From: Drosophila persimilis
Taxonomy: Eukaryota > Arthropoda > Insecta > Diptera > Drosophilidae
Length of the DNA stretch: 64,000 nt
Assembly (NCBI RefSeq): GCF_003286085.1
Contig: NW_020825298.1
Span: 7,192,001-7,256,000, forward strand
Reading direction: 5' to 3'
A program made the translations under genes and the position numbers. The notes below the pieces were generated by a model that had not been told where the DNA came from, did not search any database, and saw only the letters and a list, made by a program, of their open reading frames with translations. This document shows, piece by piece, positions 13,601 through 28,600 of this stretch (positions are counted from its first letter, which is position 1; every line of letters begins with the position of its first letter).

Positions 13601-16600
13601 CCAGCAGCAAACGAAACGCCAAAGTGCAGCGCAATTGATCGAAAAGGGGGCGCAGATCCAAGCAGCGGGGCTTTTTTCAGTCTCCACCATTCAGTCAGCC
13701 GGTCGATCGTCGATCGGTGCCTCGTTCCGACATCTGTTCTGCTCTGCGCCGTTCGTTCGCCTGGCCGTCGACACAGTGATAGTCGAGCACAAGTATCCAA
13801 TAGATACGTACGTACGTACTGTAGTTGTCGCCATTCGCGGCACGATCGAAGTGTATCCGAGTATCTGAGTATCTGTATTTGTATCTTCCGCGCACGTTGT
13901 GGTTGGTCAACTTCGTTAAATGAAATTCTTTAAATTAAATCTACGCGACGCGGCGCTGCCTTAATTGAAAACCGTTTGCCCAGTGCCAGTGCCAGTCCCA
14001 GTCCCAGTGCCCCGTCCCAATGTATCTCACAGATACGAGTATTGATAAAACTATTGCAAAAGCCAATTGATTCGTTTGCCACTCCACACTCTACACTCGT
14101 CGATGTTTGTTTATATAAACTTTTATGTGAATTGTACTTAATCATCGTTGATTTTGTAATTGAGTGAATTAGCTGGAAATTGCCAACAAATGTCCGTTGT
14201 GGTAACAGATTAAAGACTTTCAATGTACGAAATTATATATGCGGAAAAGCGTTTAGAAACTACAAGAATTTTGGTTTTTTTTTTCGGCTGCCAACAGCTG
14301 AAAATTCCTAAAAAATTAGCGGAAGAATTTCTGAAAAGTTAATTTAAATATTTGAAAAAGATTTGCCGCCCCCCACCAACATTGGTTTAATGGCTTTGGT
14401 AAATCTACCGCAAAATATGTGGCCTGCAAAGATACATATGTATCTAGAAACCGATTTCGATGAGGCCCAAAATAAATGCCATAAAAACATTAATTCCGCC
14501 ATGCCAAAAACTCATTCGATTTGTCATTCGATTTGGCAATTGCCAAAAAGTAAACACGGCAGAGAATCGAAAACAATATGCAAAGCATTTCTCAATAAAT
14601 AAATGGCAAAAAGGAACGAAAGCCAGAACAAAAGTAAATTCATATCTGAGAAGTGCAGCCAAGATTGAGTCACTCTCTCTCTCTCTCTCTCTGTCTCTAT
14701 CGCCGGCTTCTCTGAGTTTCTCAGTCACTCAGAGATCTCGTGCTTGGCCCCAACCAGTTTTCAGTTTCATTTCCATTATAATTACCTTTTTTTTGCATCT
14801 CAAAAATTAAGTTTATTTTCCGTTTTCGCTCGAGTCAGCTGTCTAGTGTTTTTGTTTGCATTTTGTTTTGCTTCTCAGCAGCTGTATCTGTATCTGTATC
14901 TGTATCTGTATCTGCGAGATTCTAGCCGGAGATGGCGTGCCGCTTGCGATCGAGTGCGAGTATCCGAGGAATGCCATCGACTGAAGAAATTGGAGAAATT
15001 CGTTCGGTTGCGTGTTGAAAGTGCGTTGCATTCTGTGTTGCAATCATCCGGGCATGGTCCGTGGCCGATGTTGCAGTTGCAGTTGCAGCTGCGGCTTGTC
15101 ATGTGTGCCACCACAGCACACACATATCTTACGCTTGACGAACGGTAATTGAAATATGTGAATAATTGCCAGATTTCTGAGCCAAAATGGCATGAGGCAA
15201 GACCTGCTCCACCATCGAAAAGGAAAAGTGGCCATGGCTGGCTGAAAATCTCTCCACAAGGAGCTTGGAGACACCTCGTACTAAAAGCAGGAGTAGATAT
15301 TTAGATACTCCGTACTGTATCTAAAAACCTGTTAATGCTTGAACTATTTATAGAAATTTTATTAGCTTCGAAAGATGAGGCTCAAAAGTAATTCCAACTC
15401 TCTGGCAAAGTGCTTTTAGCTGAAGCTTAAGCTGCGTTGATAAATGTTAAAGATACATACAATGTACCTCAGCCTTTGGACTGTTTTAATTACAGCCAAA
15501 GGCCAGAGCTCAATCTATGAACTGGCGTAGAGTTCTCTTGAGCACTTGATTTAATGGATAAAGTATTTACATACAATTAAGGCTAGATCTTGGCTGGCAG
15601 ATCTTATCAAAATCGAATCTTTTATGAAGTTCCACCTTTGGACCCACCTTTAAACTGTTTCGCAAGCCTTTGAGATGTGTTCTTCTAGGGGAGAATAGAG
15701 TCTCTTCTTTTGGGTTCCCTATTTCCTGGCAGAGTTCTCCCTGGATCTCCAGCTCTCATCCATCAGCAACTCTTTTCTGCAATTCCCAATCAATTCATCC
15801 ATTAAGTAAAGTAACCCATTTGCAAATAGAATTTACAAGCTCTTTGTTCTCTCCACTTTGAAGGGCTCCCCTATCCACTCTCCCCTCTAACGTCTCCCCT
15901 CTCGAACTGTCAGCAATTTTCCATATTTCTTGGGCCATCCATATTGCTCAACTCCAACCACTCCATGCAGATTCCTATGCTAGACAATTGTCATTGTTTT
16001 TCAGCTGGAATTATGCACAACGTCTCCTTGACTTTGTTGCTGCACAATAGAACCCTCAACAGGTTCTTCATGGGTTCTCCTCCACCAATTAGGGGTATAC
16101 AATGATGGGAAAACTACTGCTGCCGGTCGGCCGGTCGGCCAGTCGCTCGAGAACACATTGTGCAATGCCTCAAAGTTCTCTGCAGTCGAACAGAAGTCGG
16201 AGACAACAATTAATTGAAGAAATCACGCACGAGGGGCCGTGAAGGGGAAGGGGAAGGGGTTATAAATTCTATGGAAAGGCGCAAAGTGAATGACAACCAA
16301 TTCCATGATGACTTCTGATGGACAAATACTGCTAACGGGCTCTATGACCCAAAAGAAAAAGGAAAAGAACGAAGCAACGAAGAGAGAGTGGGGAGAGAGA
16401 AGTGCAGACCAGAGCAGGCGACATGTTTTGCATACTAAAAGATACAAATTGTATTATGTATGCTGCCCTCCAGTGGTTGCTGCTTTTTATGGCCTTCTTT
16501 CAGTCCAATTGTGGACGTCAGTCGAGAGAGGACCGAGCCCCAATCCCTGTCGCTGTCCCTATCCCTGTCCCCCAATGCGATTCAATCAGAGAATTTTAAT

Positions 16601-19600
16601 TATTATTTTCAATTATCGAAAATGGCCTGTGCGTCTGTTCTTTTCAAGTGTTTCCCCAATGTATCTGTGGCTCTGGCGTATCTATATCTGTGTAATTAGG
16701 GGGCGTATTGTTTTATTATGCCCCTGCCCCTCATTCAGCCCCCCTCGCCAAGCACTTGTTGCGGCATATGGTTCGATTCGATTCGATTCGGTTCGGTTTT
16801 GTGTTTAATTTTAATTAAATTTCCCCAATACAGATACAGATACAGATACAGATACATCTGGGAATACAGGACTGCAGGGCTGCCGAGATGGGCGTATTCA
16901 AAGCCCTTCTAGTGCCCTTCGCAAAGGCTCAGCTGACAATATTGTTTATAACTTATAATTTTCTGCTGAATTATGATTCAGCTGCACAGCTGAAGCTCTT
17001 AGCTCCAAGCCGTTAACAAATAAATTAAACAACTGTCGTCGCGACGCCGTCTCGCTTCCGACTGCTGAAATTCGAAACTAAAATAAACACAGGCCCCAAA
17101 GCCAAGATCCAAAAGTGAACGCCCCACACAGGTAGAGTCGAGAACAAATATGACAACTAAACGAAATACGAGGCAACCTAAGATGGCGATTTCTGTATCT
17201 GAGAGATGCATTCCATCTGGGGAATGCGGTTTGCCTAAGAGATAAAGGGGTTTCCGATGGTCTCAGCAGATTGGGGGATCATGGGATCATGCCTGTCTCT
17301 CTATAAAACATATACAAAAGTTTTGGGTAGAAGGCACGAGAGATGGAAGGACTAACAGGGGTCTTGGCTCCCTCCTTATTGGTTAGAACTCTTTAAGATC
17401 TACGATTTGCATATGATATACATATATCTGAGCATTGTTTGCTATCTTCGATCTGTCCATGATCTGCTAAAGTATCTAGCATCTATGAGAGCTCCCTTTG
17501 TCCCCCATTAGCCGGGCCTGGTAGCAGCCTAGAGAGCTCCATTGCAGTGCAATTTAACAATCATTCAATCTTCATCATTTTCCCATTTTAGCCAGGCGCT
17601 TTTCCCCCCCTCTCGCTGTTGCCGTTGCCATTTTGACACAGCGCAGCAATAATAATGATAATTTTGTAGTGTTTGTAGCATTCGAACTGTGTTGCCGCCT
17701 CCGTTGACGGCAGACGGGCGGGGCGGGGCGGGCTCATCGTGGACTGAGTACACAATGGCTAAAGTACATACCAGATACAGATACAACTACAACTACAACT
17801 ACAACTACAACTGCAGAAACGGCAGAACAAACCCAACAAACAGAGAAGGAAGCAACAACGACAGAAAATAAATATAAAATAAAGCAAAATAAACCGCAGA
17901 ACGAAGCGCGAAACGGCAGCGAACAAAATAAGCGACGGCAGCAGTTTGTCACTCAATCGCCCAGACATCAGTCGCGTTTTCGGATCGACAGAAACGGAGG
18001 AAACAGAAAAAAAAAACTACCGAAATTCTCTCTCCGGGTATCTAACAGATACTCTTAAATCGGAGACGTGCCACCGCCATCGCCGGCTGTAATCGGAGAA
18101 TTCTGTAAACCGATTTGCGAGACATTTGCCGCGCACGCGCTTCTCGAGAGTTAAAGTTCAAGACGTGCGCCGATCCGTGCCAGGTATCTCTCAGATACGG
18201 AGATACTCGCACTCCGCGACTGCACCAAAAGCATACGTGTACGTGTCGCCTTTTGGAGTGTGTAAATCAGAATTTGAAATGCACATAGCATTTGCATAAT
18301 TAGCGGCCCGATAAGAACTTTGGTTGGTCTGAAAGTGCTGAAAGTACAGTGATCACTGGATAAACTAGAAATTATAAATACTCTAGGAGTGGGAGAATCT
18401 AAGAAACTGACGCTTAAATGCACAGAAACTGAAATGTTCCTATAAATATTAAGGGAAACTGTTGGAAAAGTGTGTTAAAGTAGGGAAAAGTGAGGATTGT
18501 ACAACAGTGGAGCTAGAGTACTCCCAAAAACTAGTTAGAGGAATAAAAGACCCTTCAAAACCCTTGACCCTTCTCCAGCGATATCTTTTCGACTTCGAAT
18601 GGACTGAAAACAATTTAAACGTATTTTTATAGAACAAAAACTATAAGTTTATGGAAATGCCCTTAAGAAAACGATGAAAACCTCCACATTAAAGATATTC
18701 TTTTCTCCAACCCAGTCTCCACTGTCTGGACATATCGTGTGCTACGTAACAACTCTATTTACCTGTGAAAACAATGAACCCCCCAACCCCAACCCCAAAC
18801 CCAATCGCAGCCCCAACAATCGTGTCGAGTGCAATTTATCCCGAAATATGTATGTACCTCGAAAGCAGCTGATTAGCTTTGCTCAAAGAGAGAGAATGGG
18901 AGGGAGGCATACAATATTGTATAGCAAATACCCGATTTCCGATCCAATTCGCGTTACGGATGAGTGACGCGACTCGACTCGACTGTGGAGCTGGGAGCTT
19001 GGCGCTTGGAGCTGGGTGTGCCGGGCCATAAATAGCCGCCGATGAAGGTTACAGATGAGCTCTGCTCTCGCCTGCTCCCCACTCTCCCACCTTCAAGGTC
19101 AGCTTGGAGATCCGACTGCGCCCTAAAGTCAATAATCCATATAACCAAACGAAGGTACTCTCTCTCTCTCTCTCTCTCGTAGACGATATTGTACAACATT
19201 TGCGCAAATATCAACAAACGAGAAACCGAGAACAAGTGTGTCCAATGTTCGAATGCAAATAGAGAAACCCAGGCGGGCCATAGAAAATGTATTTTCTATT
19301 CACGTAATGCCTGCCTGCTATTCGAGGGAATATTCCACCCAAAAAATAATAATAATATCCACTCAGAGACGAAGTCGACAAACGGAAATTGTCACATGTC
19401 AGATTTTGGTTCGGGTTCGGGTTTTTTTTCGTGGTATTTTCGAGGAGATAAAACTTTGAGTGCAGCCCATATTAAATACAATATGTCAACAGCTCGTCAA
19501 AATCTCTAAAGCACAAAATAAAATCCTAAAAATATGGTGTACTCCAAGGGAGAACCTGTCCCATATTTTTCGTTGAGTAATGGACGAAATTTATTGGAAA

Positions 19601-22600
19601 ATATGTGTAAATAATCTTTGTAAAGCCTCTAGTATTTCTGTAGAAATCCCACTTTTTCTCCCTTGATTGAAATTGTCTCAAAACTCACTTTCAATGCCTC
19701 TACATTTTTTGATAAATATTTATCATGCTTCAAATGGCCCGCTTATAATGGAAAAGCGTAACTTTACGCTCTGAATAATTTCATTTAACAAAACCAACAG
19801 CAACCAAAGCAAACAAACAACAACAACAAAAGCAACAACAACTATAATAAAACACCACATGAGGTGGTGCAAAGTTCAGAGTGGAAGAGTGTAAAAGTGT
19901 AAAAGTGAAGTTGATGTGATAATTGTGTTTCTGCCCGGATAATGCACAAAACTGTTCCAAAAGTGGGTTACAAATAATGATAAAATTGGGGGAAAACTCA
20001 AGACCTCAGAGCCCGCCTAATAAGCATTTAAGGGGGGAGGGGGGGAAGAGTTCGCCACATTTTGAATACGTCTAGAGGCCAGCGAAGCGTTACCAAAATG
20101 ATTACAAAAAATGTCACAACAGTCACAACAACGATATGTACACATGGGAGTATAGTTATAGTCATTCTGTACTGTACTGTACTGTACTGGGGGTGGGGTG
20201 GTGGGGGTGGGGGGAGACGAATCAATTTGTTTTGCAACAACAGAAAGACTGTTCCACTTTTGGTTCCACCTGCAAGTTGTTGGGAAACTCTCGTCAATAT
20301 TTGCACTTTCTTTCGTTTCTGAGTTACATTCCCAGAGAGATCTATAGCCTATAGACAGAGCAATGGATATATAGAGAGAAAGAGAGAGAGAGAGAGGAGC
20401 AGGGAAACTTGTCTATTTACGCATATTTATGTCTATATGTTGGCCATGTACAAACAAGAAACCATCAGCATCCGACATCGTCATCATCGTCTTCGTCGTC
20501 TTTAGGCAGTCTGTCAATAGATAGGCAACCGTCAATTTTAGTTGGGTCAAAAGAAATTGAAAATAGACAGGCAGGTGGATTTTCGGGGGAGGAAAACTAA
20601 GGAAAAGTCAAGTAAAGCCAAGCGTCGTACAAAATAGAAAATACCAAACAGAAAATATTCGAATTTCAAAGAAATTGATTGACAAACACGAGGACCCGGC
20701 CACAAAATCAATTGTAACCAAGTGGGAATTGGTCTCCGAGCAGATAGCTCTGATGGATGAGATATGTTTGAGTTTTGAGTGATTTTTGGGAACTTTAGGA
20801 ATAGAAGATATTGGCTACAGATCGTACCTCTTGAGAAAAGGCACAAGCCCTTCGTAATACCAAACCCCCGTTTGGCTCGGAGGAATTTCACATGGAAATA
20901 AACCCAACTTGATAGTCGAGGCATTGTTTTCTGTTTTTCTGTATATATTTAGGTGTCGAACAGTTGCTGGTTTGTTAAGTTTTTCCAAGTCGTTTTCGGT
21001 TACTATTTGCTCAATTTTTGTATATTTTTTTGTGGCCTTGTGTAAATACAGACATTTGTTGCTTGAAAGCATTTTTCAAGCTGATTAGAGCTTCAGGCAG
21101 GTGTTATATACAAAGTACCTATAGAGCGGGCTACAGAGAGATAGCTATGGGCGTGGCTGAGAGGCAGGCAGAGTTAAAAGTTCTCCTTTCATTCGGAAAT
21201 CTATATATGAGGGCAAATAAAAATTGTTTAAGCGAAAGCTTAGCCGGCCATTAAATTGAAAATCAAATAACTGCGCTATGTGATCGCCATAATAATCGTA
21301 ATAGTAAAAACAAATATCGTATATCTATATCTTTACGAGGCAAAACGGGTCATGTCTGGCCCATTAGCGCCGGGGCCGGGGATGTGCAACAAATTGAAAG
21401 TAAATAAAAACCCGAAAGAAGACAGGAAAAAAGTAATGATACCTAATAATAAAAAAAATATTGGCGTTATTACAAAATGGCAAACTGCAAATGCAAATGG
21501 GAGTACGATTGCACCTCCCCGTAGAATATGGCAAATTAATTAGTTATACGAAAATGGCAGGACCATAAAAACGCCGTGCAAATCGCTTGCAAAAAAAGAA
21601 GAGTGAAAATATCAAATGGCTTTTGTGTGTGGATTGCAAATAAAATTCAAATTATCCACAAGTGAATAATTGTGGCATTTTAATGGCCCTTGCCCCGCGC
21701 ATCACGCACCCCGCCCTCCCCTCCAAATAAACGAAAATAAAATAAAATAAATATTGGTTTTTGTAGTTTTTAATATAGCCCAGGAGGCCCATAAAACAAA
21801 CTAAAAACAAATAAAATTTCGCTTTTGAATTTTTTAACGTGTGCTCACTGTCGTGGCGCCATCTAGCGGCCAATAAATAATATGAAAAATCCAAATATCA
21901 TGGAATGCAGCAATTCCTTAAACAACAACAACAATCCAAATACCGCCAACAACAACAACAACAACAATAGCAGCAGCAGCAGCAACGGCAGCATCATTGC
22001 AGCGAACAATATCAACGGAAACGGAAATGGAAATGGAAATGGCCTGGGCATGGGCCTGGGCCTGGGCACTATATCGGGCAAAACAAATCCAGGATCATCT
22101 CCATCGCCCCCCCAGAGCAACAACAACAACATCATCATCAGCAGCGGCAGCAGCAGCGGCGGCGGCAGTGGCAGTGGCAGCGGCAGTGGCTACAACAAAC
22201 TGAGCTCCTCCACGGGCTCCTCGCCGCAGCATCATCCGCAGCTTTCGCCCTCGCCACCGCATCACCACCACCAGCACCAGCACCAGCACCATCCCTATGG
22301 CCATGGCCATCCCCATCAGAGCCCGAACCCCAACCAAAACCAGCAGCACCCGCCAACGATGTCCACAAACATGACCACAAATGGCCATCAGTTGTATCCG
22401 GCGATAACGGCAACGTATTGGCTGCCGCCACCAAATCCGGCGCCATATTTAGTTCCAGGTAATTAGTGTTACTTGCGTGGGGAACCGTTGATTCAAAGCC
22501 CAACCAGTCCGCAGTCCCTAGTACAGTGAAGGCCCACAGAAAGGGCTTGCACTGGCAGCAACTGGAGGGGCAGGGGCTCAATTATGGTTATAGAGAGGGG

Positions 22601-25600
22601 AAAATGTAATAGAAAGGTGTACTTTCTAAGCCTTAGATTCAAAATTGATGCTTGATTGATTGATGATAGATGTAATTCCTAAATCCCATAAGTCATAGCC
22701 CCCTTCTATTGATGGTTTATGTATAGTAACCCGATTTCCCAATGGTTTTCGGGGGGAACCACTTTCTTAACTAATAAATTCAGCTCTCTTTTCCCCTGTC
22801 CCCCAGCTGGTTCGCTTTAGCGACACCCCACTGTACCATCTATTGTCTAAAACTCATTGCAACTTTTCTCTTTGGCAGCGGAAGCGCGTCGCCTGCAAAA
22901 ACGTTGCAAATTATATTTTCGTGTTTATTGTGAAGCTCCTGCGAGGATTACAAAAGCAACAGCGGGTTCGGGCCGCTAGAGGGAGCTACAGAGCAATGCA
23001 ATTTTCTGCAAAGGCAACAAAATGGCAGAGGGGTGTGGGGGGAATCCCGGAAAGGGGTATCATGGGTCATGTTTCGATGCAAGTTCCATGCTTTTTCCAC
23101 TCTTTTGTTTTTTTGTTGGATTGTCGTGTATTTTATTTCCCTTTTCGCGCCAAGTGGCTAAATGTTAAACCATTGCGAGGGGGGGGGGGGGGGGGACAGA
23201 GGGGGAGCATGCATACTCCTCTGTGATTGTGTGTGTGTAATTTCATTTGTAAACGCCACTTGCTGGGCAGCTAATTAAATTTTAGCTTTGTCAAGGGACT
23301 TTTTGCACTCCTCTCTCCTCTCTGAAGGCCGAAAACATTTGGCTGTACAGTGGAGTGGGGGAGTGGGGTAGGGGGGGGACGGGGAATTAGTTTTGATATT
23401 GAGTTTGTTGGCTTATCTCGTTTACATCTATATGTGTGTATATTTGGTTCTGGTTTTTGGCTTAAAAACTAATTTAGTTTTGGGATATATTTAGATTTAG
23501 AAAGAGATGGAGATGGAGATGAGATATGACTACTAATACGGATAGAACCAAGTTTCTAGAACTAATGTGGCATTAATTATATTATATACATATATTAACT
23601 GATGTTCAAACTGACTGCCACGATATCAGTTATCGATCTCAATGCAACACTGCCTGTGCATCACTGATCAGAGAAGGTATCAAAGGTATCTGCTGCTCGA
23701 TAACGTCTTCTGTTAATGTTCTAAAACATTTCTATTAAATCTGTAAAAAACCCTTTTAAAACTACTTAATTTTTTAGTTAGAAAATTATACCTAATATTA
23801 TACCACTAGTCCAGAAAGAAAGAAAAGGGTCCCTTGATCTTAGCAATAGAAACCAAATTCAGTAAAATTTGTATAGCTCATTCCATTCATGTAACATTTA
23901 AGGGTCTTTATTGCCAAGAAATCAAACCACGTAGCGGCTTAGGCGTAGTCTTAGACAATAGTTTGGCTGTTCGTTGGGCAAGTTCATTAGTTTCTTGCAT
24001 AACTTCCGTAGCAAGCAGCTGCCTGACTGATCAATTAGCACAGTTCTGCTAAAGATCTAATCAACCATCATTCCCACTGTTTGGTTACTCAACCCAACAG
24101 ATTTCTGTGCCTATATTTTTAGCATTTCCTATCGTTTCGAGTAGACCAAAAGTCTGCCAATGAAGTGCATTCCATCAAGCACTGCCATCCCCTTAAGATG
24201 GTCTTCTTCTTGGTGCCTCTTCCCCGTCCTCTACCTCTTCTGGTTCTGTTCTGTGTCTGTCATACCCGGTTCGTTGATGTGACAGTTTCTTGGGTTGCCT
24301 TGGGGTCTCGGGGCCCGGCTCTGTCGGTGGCATGCAAAAGCTACGTGACATGTGGATAGTTGTTGCTGCTGCTGTTGTTACCACAGCGAAACGTGTTACA
24401 TTTATGTTAACGCATTTGCACACGTTGCCAGAGAACGGAGGAGAAAGATATGTACACACAGATATACATTTATAATGCCACAAAATTCTAAAATCCACAA
24501 CACACTCTCTCACACATCCACACAGATGTTACACTTCACTTTTGACTGACAGCCATTTTGACTTATGTTCCCTGCCCCCCACCCCCCGTCCCCCAGTCCC
24601 TGCCGCCATTTCGGAGGGGTACGAACTCGTACAATAAAGTAGTACCTCGTTATTTGATCTTCCCAAAAAATTATGCATTATTTTTTTGTATTTTTTTCGC
24701 TGGTCGCTGCATTGAATTGCTTTTAAAATATGCACTTAATTTATTTATAGCTTAGGTTTTTTTTGTGTTAGCTTTGTTCGCTTTTTATCATTGCTTTGGC
24801 TTGCGTCTTCGCTGGTTTCGTTAGCTCTAAACGCTTCTGGCCCGAGTCAAAGTCGGACTCAAAGTCAACAATTCATTTCGCATATATCGCATAAATATGC
24901 AAGTCATGCGCCAACTTAGACGGGGAGGCAATTGCTGGAGGGGCAGGGAGATGAACAGGGGGCTGAGTAGCGAAGAGAGAACCCGAACCAGAACCAGAGA
25001 ATGATAGAAAACAGATATATGGAGAGTACTTAGGGCGGAGGGGGGGCTGGTGTACTGTCTGAGGAATAGTTCCCGGTAATGAGAATATTTAGGGTTATCT
25101 GTATGCCAGTCGCATATGAAATTTGAGGTTATGATGAGAGGAGAGCGAGCTACGTTTCGGTGGCACTTCTGAAGGGGCACGGGAGCTGAGGGGAAGGTAA
25201 ACTGTTTACCAATATTCGTACGAGATAAGAGGTGGCTCGGGTTGCGGCTTTAAGGCGGTTGTAACTGGATACCAAAGGGCATTTCAATAAGAGCTAATCC
25301 TCCCCATAGTTCACACATTTTTTAGGTACTCCCCAATAGAAACATCCATCTAATGCCTCTCGCATTTCCCAACCCATTTTTTGGTCTATATGTAGTAATC
25401 TGTCGCTAGATCAAACCCATTCATTTCCTACACTCTCTCACGCACTGGAACAACTCAATTTGTTTAGCAGCTAATTTGTCCGAGCTTTTGGCCAGGCCAC
25501 GCCCAGTGGAAACGCCCCCGCCCTGGAATCACAAACAAATCAAACATCAAAAAGCAATAGCAAGAGAGAGAGAGGCAGAGACAAGTGACCAAAAAGCCTG

Positions 25601-28600
25601 AACAACCAACGAGAGGAAGGTTCAACGAACACCACAGAATGAACAACATCCATTCGCATTTTGCATAGACAATGCTCCGGAGAACAACAAACTGAATGCG
25701 TTACAGTTCAATAGCAGCACGGAATTAAGGGGGAGGGGGAGGGGTGGAGAAATCAGGGGTTCCGGGGGGAGGGAGGGGCCAATGGGTCGCCTGATCGACT
25801 GAGGGTCCCATAAGAACGAAATGAAATTCTGTCGCGACAAATACACAACAATGTGGAATACGTAATCAATTGATTCGGATGTGCTACTCACACACACACA
25901 CACACACGCACACCCCACATGCATATGTATAAGCATTGAGTATCTGTGTGTGCATACATTTACATGTGAACCAAAACAGAAAGAAAAAAACGAAAAGAAA
26001 TCAAAGAGCAAACCTTGGTGCTGGGAAAATCGACTAAAAACAAAAAAGAAAACCGAAATGCGCATTTATTGCCTATTTATCTGAGCAATCGGGCGGATGA
26101 GTATCTTCTATATCCAAAGTACATACATACTTACCTTATATACTGGTTATATGTGCCTCTAGCTATTTGGAGCCTGGCAATCCTTGTGCCTGCAGCCCCA
26201 GCCATTTTGCAGATGAATTCCGCTTCAGGAATTTTAAGCTAATTATGAGCCAGGGCCCAAAATGTGCTAAGCATCCAGTATGAGCTTCAGTTGGCAGGAA
26301 TCGGCTTTGGGAGGCCTGCAAGGAGATGTTTAAGAAAGGATTAAATTGAGTACAGCAGGAGCCAGACTTGGGCTTTTTCCTAAGATGGTAGATAGGCAGG
26401 TTTCGAGGAGGGTAATCGCATTCCAAAGGTACTTTAAGGCAGTGCATTTATAGATTCAGAATGTTCTTATGTTCTTTAGTGTTATATCCAGCATCTGATC
26501 ATCTTCTATATATTTTAGTTTACAGATGGTGGATTTTTAAAGAATTTCTATACTTCCCACCTGAGACCCGCCTTTCAATCATCCTCCCTTTAAGGCTAAT
26601 GACTTTATTACACAGAATCAAAGGCTGAAAAGCCCCAAATCAAAAGGGAAAAAAGGTGCATATTATAAGCATCTACTCACGAGGAGCACCTCCTCCTCCA
26701 ACTGCTCCTCCCTCTGCCGCCAAAGTAATCACCTATAGCCATCACTTGCGCTCCCTCAAGATCCCCTCATTATTATGCAAAGCGCATATTGAGGCAAGTC
26801 ACAAAAAATAAGAAGAAAAAAAAATGAAGAGAAGCTCAAAGAGATATTTTACGAGTGTCTGGAGTGGAAGATTTGAGCAACTTTCGCGGGAGCGGGGGAG
26901 GGAGAGGGAGAGCGGGGGGAGATGCTGTCGACTGCCACAGACTGGCAATCAAAATTACTTTTGACGTGACATCTAGCAGCCCCCAAAAAGCCGCAAATAT
27001 GCAGAAACACCTTGAAAACGAGCGATAGAGTGGGAGAGTGGGAGAGAAGTGGAAAGAATCTACGAGATTAAATGTGCAGCAAGGCATGAGAGATAAAATG
27101 ACATAAGATACGACGTCAAATGTATCTCCCACAACAAACAACAAACAACAACAACCTTTATTGTCTCCAGGGAACACGTGCGTCACAGAACCAGTTTTGC
27201 CCCGTCAGCCGCTGAAACACTGAAACACAGACCTGGCAAATAATGAGATACCGAACAAAAAAAGTGTAATTCAAATTAATCACCGAGTATCCGAGATGTA
27301 CCTGAAAGATGCAGCCACGCCGCTTAACCTGTCCAAATTCCTGCACTATTTCCCTGCAGATTTTCGTGTTCCTCTCGTGATCAACCCGTCAATTAGGGGA
27401 TAACATAAAAACTCATTCTATTTATGGAAAATCCAATTGAAGGCGAACATTTTGCTGATTGATATTTTGGTCAAGTGGTTTTTCATTAAGTCATTGAGAA
27501 AAAAAAACCTCTTTGTAGTTCCAATCCAGCCATCGCCAAGTGGATTGGAGCTTGCCAAGAACCTCCAAAAAAAAAAGAACACAAAAAATTACATACAAGA
27601 TTTAGGAAAATATTAAGCGCTGTCGCTGGCCCCTCTATGACTTTTTTTCTCTAACCCCTTGCACTTGCAGTCTTTGTTCCCCCCTTCATCGCTTGCTCTC
27701 TATCTTCTCTCCCTTTCTCTCCCCAGGCGTATCTCATCTTCAGGGCAAGTTGCCAGTGAAGCACTTGAGAACATCAGCAATGGGCGGGGGGATGGGCTGG
27801 GGGCTGGGGGCGCACATTAGAATAGGAATAGCTGCTGGCAGCGGTAATTGAATGAAGAGCACAAAGGCAGCCAGAAACGGTCATTGGATGGAACAAAAAA
27901 ATAAGAAAAACAGCAACAAGGCAGCAACAAAGTAGGAAAGCGGAAAAGCCGAGGCGGGAATACTCTTGAGGAAAATTAGTTCGTTTGGAAGGAGGAGTTC
28001 TGCTATTTGTACGATTTATTGCACTTAAAAGAAATATAATCTTGGGGGATATTTTGTAGATAGAAGAGGATCGAAATATTCTTTCTTGTAATATACTATT
28101 ATTGATTGGAATCCAGGGCATAAATGTTAGCCCCCTCTGATCCTTTTTCCAAGCTCCTATCATAGTTGTAGAACCCCCTTTGATGGGTATCCGAATTGAA
28201 TACAAGACTCACAAAGTATCCCTCACATAACAGCACACAAATGAACCCTTCAAGCGAATGGCCAAAATGAGCAGCAGCGGGGGTTGGTGTGGAGAAGATC
28301 TCCTCCGATCCATTCCCCACTCCTCGGGGGCAGCTGGCAGTGTGCCTAGTGCAGCTCTCCATCTCTCTCGCTCTCTCTCCTTCTTCTCTTTCATCTGGGG
28401 CTTCCCCTCTTTTTGCTGCTGCTGCTGCAGCGGAAATTGTGGCGCTCGCGGGCCGGAAGTGTTGCCAACGTAATCGAAACGTGCCCGGGCTCCTGGCTCC
28501 TGTCGACAGAGTCGATGACGCCGTCCGGTCAGGACTGCTGGCTGTTGTTAGGAGGGGTATAGTAATAGGGATAGGGATGGGTATAGGGATGTACTATAGT

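Noticed and set aside
25320-25340. Recursive splice site (TTTTTTAG/GTACTC) in intron 4
   Set aside because: The downstream half is not GTAAGT and no matching sites were found at the other expected intervals.
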